Of a stretch of 64,000 nt of DNA, positions 58,782 through 64,000 are shown in pieces (within the stretch, counting starts at the first letter, position 1; every line of letters begins with the position of its first letter). Both the position numbers and the translations under genes were made by a program. The stretch covers positions 434,001 to 498,000 of the forward strand of contig CP012822.1 of assembly GCA_001936135.1 (NCBI GenBank). The letters are read 5' to 3'. Origin of the DNA: Saccharomycopsis fibuligera x Saccharomycopsis cf. fibuligera. Lineage: Eukaryota; Ascomycota; Saccharomycetes; Ascoideales; Saccharomycopsidaceae. The notes below the pieces were generated by a model. It was not told the origin of the DNA and made no database searches. It was given only the letters and a program-made list of their open reading frames with translations.

Positions 58782-60323
58782 GGCTGGCGGTATTTGCGAC
58801 AGTTGAGCTCAGGTGTGTGTGGGATAAGGCAACGAGGGGATAGTGAAAGACACCAAAAAGAGGAAGAAAGTAACGGAAGAAAAGGGTCCTGTCCGCAGAA
58901 AGAGAGAGCACCTGCAAGACCTTTTATAGCTTCTACTGCAAAGAAAGGCGATGTGCCATGAAAATATTTTACTACTGCGAGATATACAATTTTTTTTTTT
59001 ATTTTTATTTATTCACCGAAAAGTGTGTGAGCAGTGGATAAACAATAGACAACAGACATGTCCCCGAGGAGATTCTGGCTGGCCGCATGCGTCTGCAGCG
59101 ACTGTGGCAGCCACACTGCCAAACAGTGCCGGCGTCCCCAAAGAGCAAGAGAGCAGAGAGGCGCTGGTAAAGAGCCAAAGCGACGCCGCAGCGAAGTGCC
59201 TTGAAAGAATTCGACTGCTGGTGCTGGGCTGCACCGTGGCTGCCATACGCTGCTGGAGAAACTGTGGATACCGCGTGTCTGTGTGTATGCATGGTAGCAG
59301 CGCAGCGGTGCTGAAAACGGATCGCGCAATTGCGAGCTTTGGCTCCGCTCGGCTTGGCTGGCCTCGCGGCTGTTGCAATGTCACACGCAGTGGCTCAACT
59401 GTGGGAAATTGTAATTTTCCATGACGATTTCGAGCCCCGCCATTGGCTCTTGGGCCATACTTTATAGCACCGAGTGCGCCAACTGCGGCTATTCTGCCGA
59501 GCCACAATAGAAATTTTCTTTTCTTTTTTCTTTTTATCAGCAAATCTTGATTCCTATTGTCGTCCGTGCTGGACGGGACCCTGGAACACCGCCATAGCGG
59601 CAATCGATATGCAGCCGGCTTTTGGCAGCTGCAAACTGCAGTGGCAGGCTGCGCGTCCGAGCACCGCCCACATGGCGTCAGCTGACGCGTGGGAAACCCG
59701 CTTGCTTACACAATGCTCGCATAAGCACTGTGATTACGTAATGTAGTTATAAGCACAGACCGGAAGCCGGTCACGTGCCACTTCCAGGACGGGCCCGATC
59801 AGGGGGGCCGGGCAACCGGACAGGCGCGCTTTCCGCCTGCCGCCGGCTGTCTCCCAATTATCGCTGCGCTTTTTGGTGAGTTTTTGCCAGTTCGTAGGAA
59901 ACAAAAAACAAGTGGAGTGTCTGTCACTCTGCTGATACACTACACAGTCCCAAAAACTCAATTAGTCAATCAACCCCAGAAACAGTCATCATTATCCCCA
60001 GCTTTTTTTACTTTTTTTTTTTTTGCTCAAAAAACTTGGTGCTCTACTCTAGTCAATTGACATCCACCGTTTCTGTGTTGACACATCTCTTCGTTGCAAA
60101 TTCAAGTAAGGTACCCAAGCTGTTCCATATTGCTCTTATCAGATCTTAACAGAAGCTACTTGTTGTGCCACTTTTTACACACACGCCTTTGATCGAACTG
60201 GAATCCAGCGCAACCCAGCCCGCATTTTTCTACGACTTTGTCTGTCCAATTGAGTCTTATCGTCTCAGTGCACTCTACCAGAAACCATATTAGTTTTAGT
60301 ATCAACATCAACAAAAAAATACA
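58782..60323. promoter_or_regulatory. Divergent GC-rich promoter region of permease and mitochondrial gene
   Basis: About 1.5 kb. Its left two-thirds is GC-rich and gives several spurious frames on the minus strand. For the permease it has a TATAAAAG box (58921-58928, minus) and Met31/32-like cores: AAACTGTGG at 59259-59267 and ACTGTGGC at 59101-59108. A CACGTG (59772-59777) matches the Cbf1 site. That combination is the classic sulfur-amino-acid regulatory set in yeast. Confidence 0.5.
58921..58928 (-). promoter_or_regulatory. TATA box candidate of the permease gene
   Basis: TATAAAAG on the minus strand, 140 bp upstream of the permease ATG. Confidence 0.55.
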
Positions 60324-60641
60324 ATGTTTAGAGGTCAGCAAATACTACGCTCTGCTGCTATAAGACGCACGTACGCCACCGCCGCTAGTGCTGCTCCATC
60401 TGCCGGCGCTGCTGCCAATGCCGCAGCTCCAGTGAGAAAACCTCGCAGAATTGGTGCTTTTAGAGGCGGATTTTTGGGCTTTTTGCTCGGGGTTTCCATA
60501 ACCGGGTTCGGTTCTTACTACTACTTAATTGATGAATATAGAGCCGCTAACAGAGCTATCGTTGGTGATGTCTTGGCCTTGGAAAAGACTATTGGCTCAT
60601 TGGAAGAACATGTTCGTTTGTTGGAAAGCAAGGTCAAATAA
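60324..60641 (+). CDS. Small mitochondrial inner-membrane protein candidate
   Basis: A 105-residue protein. The N-terminus (MFRGQQILRSAAIRRTYATA) is a typical mitochondrial presequence, rich in Arg and Ala with no acids. An Ala/Pro linker follows, then one membrane span (FLGFLLGVSITGFGSYYYLI, about 50-69) and a C-terminal coiled-coil-like helix (ANRAIVGDVLALEKTIGSLE onward) with regular Leu/Ile. This single-span plus coiled-coil layout is shared by small fungal inner-membrane proteins. I cannot name the family. Leader sequence before the ATG is A-rich and good for yeast initiation. Confidence 0.8.
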   Translation: MFRGQQILRSAAIRRTYATAASAAPSAGAAANAAAPVRKPRRIGAFRGGFLGFLLGVSITGFGSYYYLIDEYRAANRAIVGDVLALEKTIGSLEEHVRLLESKVK

Positions 60642-60736
60642 ATTTTATTGCTCTCTGGAAGGCGATTAAAAAAGAAGCCACCGTATAGTGAAATCGTGAA
60701 ATAAAAATTGAGTTATTATAATGTTAATGTTTTTGA

Positions 60737-60778
<42 letters not shown>

Positions 60779-61627
60779 CTTTTGCTTAAAAATGGCGAGC
60801 TTCGTACGGTTTGGAGTGGGGTGCAGGTTCGCGTTTTTTTGTTTTACGGAAATTAAACGAGTGATGTTTTGAATTCAATGTCGAGAAATCTTAAGCTCTT
60901 AGTACTTTGCAGCTATTTTTTTTTAAAAAAAATTATCACCAAATCAAAAATTATCCCACTGTCTTTTATCTGCCACATCTCTAATTACAAAGAAGATAAA
61001 TTGACTGGGGTATCTGTTTGTCTATTATCATCTTTTTTTTTTCCCTCTTTATTCCACACCTCTCTCTTTGTCACTGCCACTCTAGCTAGTCATACTCTTA
61101 GAGATAAATCACGTTCAATATTATTATCACTACTATTACATATTGTACGGGTTTGTTTTAACCGGTCAGTATTCAGACAGTAGGTTTTCTGGCAAACATA
61201 GATTATGTAGAAACGCCTTTATGTACTTTATTCAGTATATCGAAACATTACAGACTATAAAATTGAGGTTAAGCAAAAGGTAATAAGAATAATATTAGTG
61301 AATATTGAGCAAACAAATAATGGATAACGGATAATGGACGTGTTGTATATCGAAAAATTTGGAATAGCAACAATAGTAATGATAATAATATTCATGAAGC
61401 CAAACCAAGAATTGGCCAAGGGCAGATAAAATTATAATACAGGTCATTAATCATGAAAAAAAAAATAAAAAAATAAAAAATAAAAACTAAAAACAAATAT
61501 AATAGTAATAACAAGCAGAAATAAACAGAAACAGAATAAAACTTTCCCCCAAAAAATTGATATTAATTGGCTAGCGAAACGCAACAACAAAACCTCTATC
61601 AAGCTAGATAAAAGATTCTATCACAAC
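60642..61627. other. Convergent intergenic region with long T-tract
   Basis: About 990 bp. It contains a 37-bp T-run (60739-60775) and AT-rich sequence. A 104-codon plus frame (60869-61183) is hydrophobic, Ser/Leu-rich and unsupported. Confidence 0.5.
60739..60775. repeat. Poly(T) tract, 37 bp
   Basis: An uninterrupted T-run 100 bp after the stop of the small mitochondrial gene. Confidence 0.9.
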
Positions 61628-64000
61628 TCACAACAATTTGCCCAAAAACGATTTACGTTTGTGCTTCCTGTCATCCTTCGACGACGACAGTGCTTCGTCT
61701 CTACTATGACTTCTTGAAGTACTACCCTTTTTAAAAGCACTTAGAAATCCTCCACCTTTCTTTCCGCTTTTCAAACAGTCATTATTACTTCTTTCCGGTG
61801 ACAATGTTCTTGGACTTTTGCTTCCGCCAGCACGGCTCAGATTATCATCATCATCAGCATCATTAATACTGTCTGATCCCCGCCGATGCAGATGTTTGAA
61901 GAATGATCTTGCCAGGGTATTGCTTTTTGATTTGTGCAAGTTTGATCTTTTGCTGTTGCTGCTGTTTTTATTGATGTTATTATTGCTAAAGTAAATGTCC
62001 GGAGCAGAAATCGCAGTTTCCAATTTTGGCCTTTCTGATTTTTTGTCATTAGATTCCGATCTAGCAGCTCCATTGCTATTGTAATTGGAAGACGAGGCAG
62101 CAGAAATTGAAGAGCTCTTTTTTGGCTCATTAGCAAACTTGATAGACGACGCCTTACGCGGGCCAGAGCCATAGTTATGGCCGCCACTTTGTTGTCTTGA
62201 ACGTAAATTAAGTTCTGATGCTGGAATTCTTTTGTTGATATTTTTGGTATTGTTGCTGGTATTAATACTACTATTGCTAGAATCAGTGAGAAGCATTGAT
62301 TTAAATTTGCGCGGTTGTAGTAATGCTGGGTCGCCTGTTATACTTCTCACTAATTCCGCCCCTTCCTTGTCTTCCGAAAAGTCCAAACTTTTCAACTTTC
62401 TGGTAATGTACAATGACCCAGCAGAAACTAATTCCAACTGGTTCTTAAAATAATTTGGGTCAAATGATGCAGGCTTGCTAATGTCTTCCACGCTCTCTTG
62501 TTCTAATTCAACGGGTATTTTCTTCAAGTTCTCAGTAAGTTTCTTTTCTTGTTTGCGAACAAAGTTGCTAATTTTCTCCTTAGTGGACAAGTCTGGCTCG
62601 TTCTCATAATTCAAATCGTTGATCAAGGTCTTAAGACGTAGTAATTTTGGCCTCGAGTTGCTACCACGTTTCGATGATGAGTTTCTATTAAGGTGAGGAA
62701 CATCATTTGCTGCAATGCTGTAATCGGTAGTTGAAACTTTATCAGCACCACGATGCCCTACTGGTCCGCTTCCACCACCATCACCGCCGGTGTCTTGCAA
62801 TTCTGAGTCACTTTCTAATTCTGAATCAGATTCAGAGTCCGAACCTGATTCTGATGAAGCAGAATAATCACTATCATCGGACGCTTCGGAAAATTGGTCA
62901 CCAGTGGTCAGTGAATTGACATCCAACGGTGTCCCTGAGCCAGTATTTGTGGAATTTGCTGACTCAAGAACAGAATCAAAAGTTGGAATTTCCAACGATG
63001 AAGAAGTTGCCGAGGCATTAGTATTGATGGTAGCATTAGGTAAGGATCCACGTCCAGAGCCACCGGAGAGTCCAGCTGTGCCGGCTGTTGCAATAGGCTC
63101 ACTATCATTATTGTCAGTAATATTAATATTAGAGATTGAAGGTGGGGCACTTTGATTTGGATCTCTAGCAGAAGCTCTCACACTATTATTTTCTAGATCT
63201 TGGCCCTCCCTCAACGAATCAGCTCGAGCAACAGGGAATAACTGTTTTGACAAATTATCAAATAGACGTTGCTCAAATGAGCCCATATTTAGTGCCGGGA
63301 CAATAATCACTGGAATAGTAAAGTTTTTCACTACCCGATCTGTCAATCTAGAAGATTTCCAGCTGCGCATTGGCGCAGAGTCTTCTCTTGGCTTGGCAGA
63401 GCACACTAAAAGAGATGGTGTGTAAAGAACATAAGAATCTTTTAAGACATCCTTAGTAGTGCCAATGGACAAGTCTATAGTGATTTTGATTATTAAATTT
63501 TGATCGGCAATGCTTAAAATATAGTTCATAATATTTTTAGCCTTTTGTCTGACATCTAAATCGTCAAGATTAGCAGGAAAACCTTCCTGAATATCTCTCA
63601 TATTAGATCTTGACCTCGAACGGCCAGAAGACCTGGACCTGGAAGAATAATCGTTTTGAAATCTATTAGTTCTTTGCGAAGGCACTGAAAGTTCAGTAGT
63701 GCTAGTGATAACATTATTATTGGTGCTATTACTATTATAATTGCTATAACTGGGACTTCGAGCTCCGTTTTTCAAATGTAGCTTATCAGCCAATTCGGGA
63801 AAAATGGAACAAACCACCACTATATGGTCACCATTAACAAGAAGTTGTCTAATTGCCCAATCCAACGCTACCCAAGTATGCAGTCTTCCGGAAATATAAA
63901 CAAGAACAGTTCTTCTAGGAAAAACGGGCAACAATTTGGCATCTGTATCTGCAGGGTTTCTGCGGTCGATATCGTTGAGATTATGATAAATCTTGTTGAA
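61628..64000 (-). CDS. Large universal-stress-protein-domain protein (5' end beyond window)
   Basis: The frame runs open to the right window edge, so the N-terminus is missing. At least 790 residues are visible, ending LGKLL. Near the visible start is a USP/UspA fold, split by a Ser/Asn/Arg insert: RRTVLVYISGRLHTWVALDW and GDHIVVVCSIF come first. Then come AKNIMNYILSIADQNLIIKI, LLVCSAKPRED, SWKSSRLTDRVVKNF and TIPVIIVPAL, the terminal strand. The remaining two-thirds is disordered: Ser/Asp/Glu-rich, then Ser/Lys/Arg-rich with RS and SP sites, suggesting phosphorylation. Large USP-domain proteins like this occur across fungi, but their roles are poorly known. Confidence 0.8.
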   Translation of the reverse strand, partial: FNKIYHNLNDIDRRNPADTDAKLLPVFPRRTVLVYISGRLHTWVALDWAIRQLLVNGDHIVVVCSIFPELADKLHLKNGARSPSYSNYNSNSTNNNVITSTTELSVPSQRTNRFQNDYSSRSRSSGRSRSRSNMRDIQEGFPANLDDLDVRQKAKNIMNYILSIADQNLIIKITIDLSIGTTKDVLKDSYVLYTPSLLVCSAKPREDSAPMRSWKSSRLTDRVVKNFTIPVIIVPALNMGSFEQRLFDNLSKQLFPVARADSLREGQDLENNSVRASARDPNQSAPPSISNINITDNNDSEPIATAGTAGLSGGSGRGSLPNATINTNASATSSSLEIPTFDSVLESANSTNTGSGTPLDVNSLTTGDQFSEASDDSDYSASSESGSDSESDSELESDSELQDTGGDGGGSGPVGHRGADKVSTTDYSIAANDVPHLNRNSSSKRGSNSRPKLLRLKTLINDLNYENEPDLSTKEKISNFVRKQEKKLTENLKKIPVELEQESVEDISKPASFDPNYFKNQLELVSAGSLYITRKLKSLDFSEDKEGAELVRSITGDPALLQPRKFKSMLLTDSSNSSINTSNNTKNINKRIPASELNLRSRQQSGGHNYGSGPRKASSIKFANEPKKSSSISAASSSNYNSNGAARSESNDKKSERPKLETAISAPDIYFSNNNINKNSSNSKRSNLHKSKSNTLARSFFKHLHRRGSDSINDADDDDNLSRAGGSKSPRTLSPERSNNDCLKSGKKGGGFLSAFKKGSTSRSHSRDEALSSSKDDRKHKRKSFLGKLL

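Noticed and set aside
59013-59603. A 196-codon minus-strand frame, plus overlapping ones, upstream of the permease
   Set aside because: It starts without good context, lies in GC-rich DNA where stops are rare, overlaps several other frames and has no recognisable domain. It is promoter sequence.

Overview
The window is nuclear DNA from a budding yeast (Saccharomycotina). Genes are compact, mostly intronless and on both strands. The few introns are short and use GTA-type donors, TACTAAC-like branch points and YAG acceptors. Proteins are rich in poly-Q, poly-N and serine runs. Leucine CTG codons are strikingly avoided: I find none in the 455 codons of APM1 or in RPS19. The CTGs that do occur sit in serine-rich or poorly conserved positions. 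This suggests the CUG-Ser clade (Candida/Debaryomyces/Lodderomyces relatives), where CTG reads as serine. The species cannot be named from the sequence.

Layout, left to right. 1-9.1 kb: PPT1 phosphatase (-), a mitochondrial methylmalonate/malonate-semialdehyde dehydrogenase of the ALD6 type (-), a GC-rich 2 kb divergent region, and a spliced HAP4-family gene (+). 10.3-21 kb: YKU80 (-, with a 4-codon first exon), a Nudix hydrolase (+), STD1 (-) and an F-box-like gene (+). 21.5-26.3 kb: a Rab-type GTPase (+) and the mitochondrial fission adaptor MDV1/CAF4 (-). 27.3-29.3 kb: tRNA-Ser(AGA) with a nest of decayed LTRs and foldback repeats. 29.6-42.8 kb: a dense housekeeping block of TRM11 (-), HRP1 (+), a small spliced membrane-protein candidate (-), RPS19 (+, 859-nt intron), NHP10 (+), CET1 (+) and APM1 (+).

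44.5-46.7 kb: two tandem paralogous secreted proteins with eight conserved cysteines, unknown to me and the most novel genes here. 47.0-53.6 kb: a transposon graveyard with a broken Ty3/gypsy element (LTR, initiator-Met primer site, Gag, protease and RT remnants), two LINE fragments, tRNA-Ile(AAU) with an intron, a solo LTR and a repeat shared with the 28 kb cluster. 53.7-64 kb: a second F-box-like protein (-), a methionine-permease-like LAT transporter (-), a small mitochondrial protein (+) and a large universal-stress-domain protein (-) cut by the right window edge.

Themes: carbon and respiratory control (HAP4-like factor, STD1, semialdehyde dehydrogenase), mitochondrial upkeep, genome maintenance (YKU80, NHP10, Nudix), and mRNA/tRNA processing (CET1, HRP1, TRM11). 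These genes do not form an operon-like system. Where I moved a start to an internal ATG or joined exons, the evidence says so.
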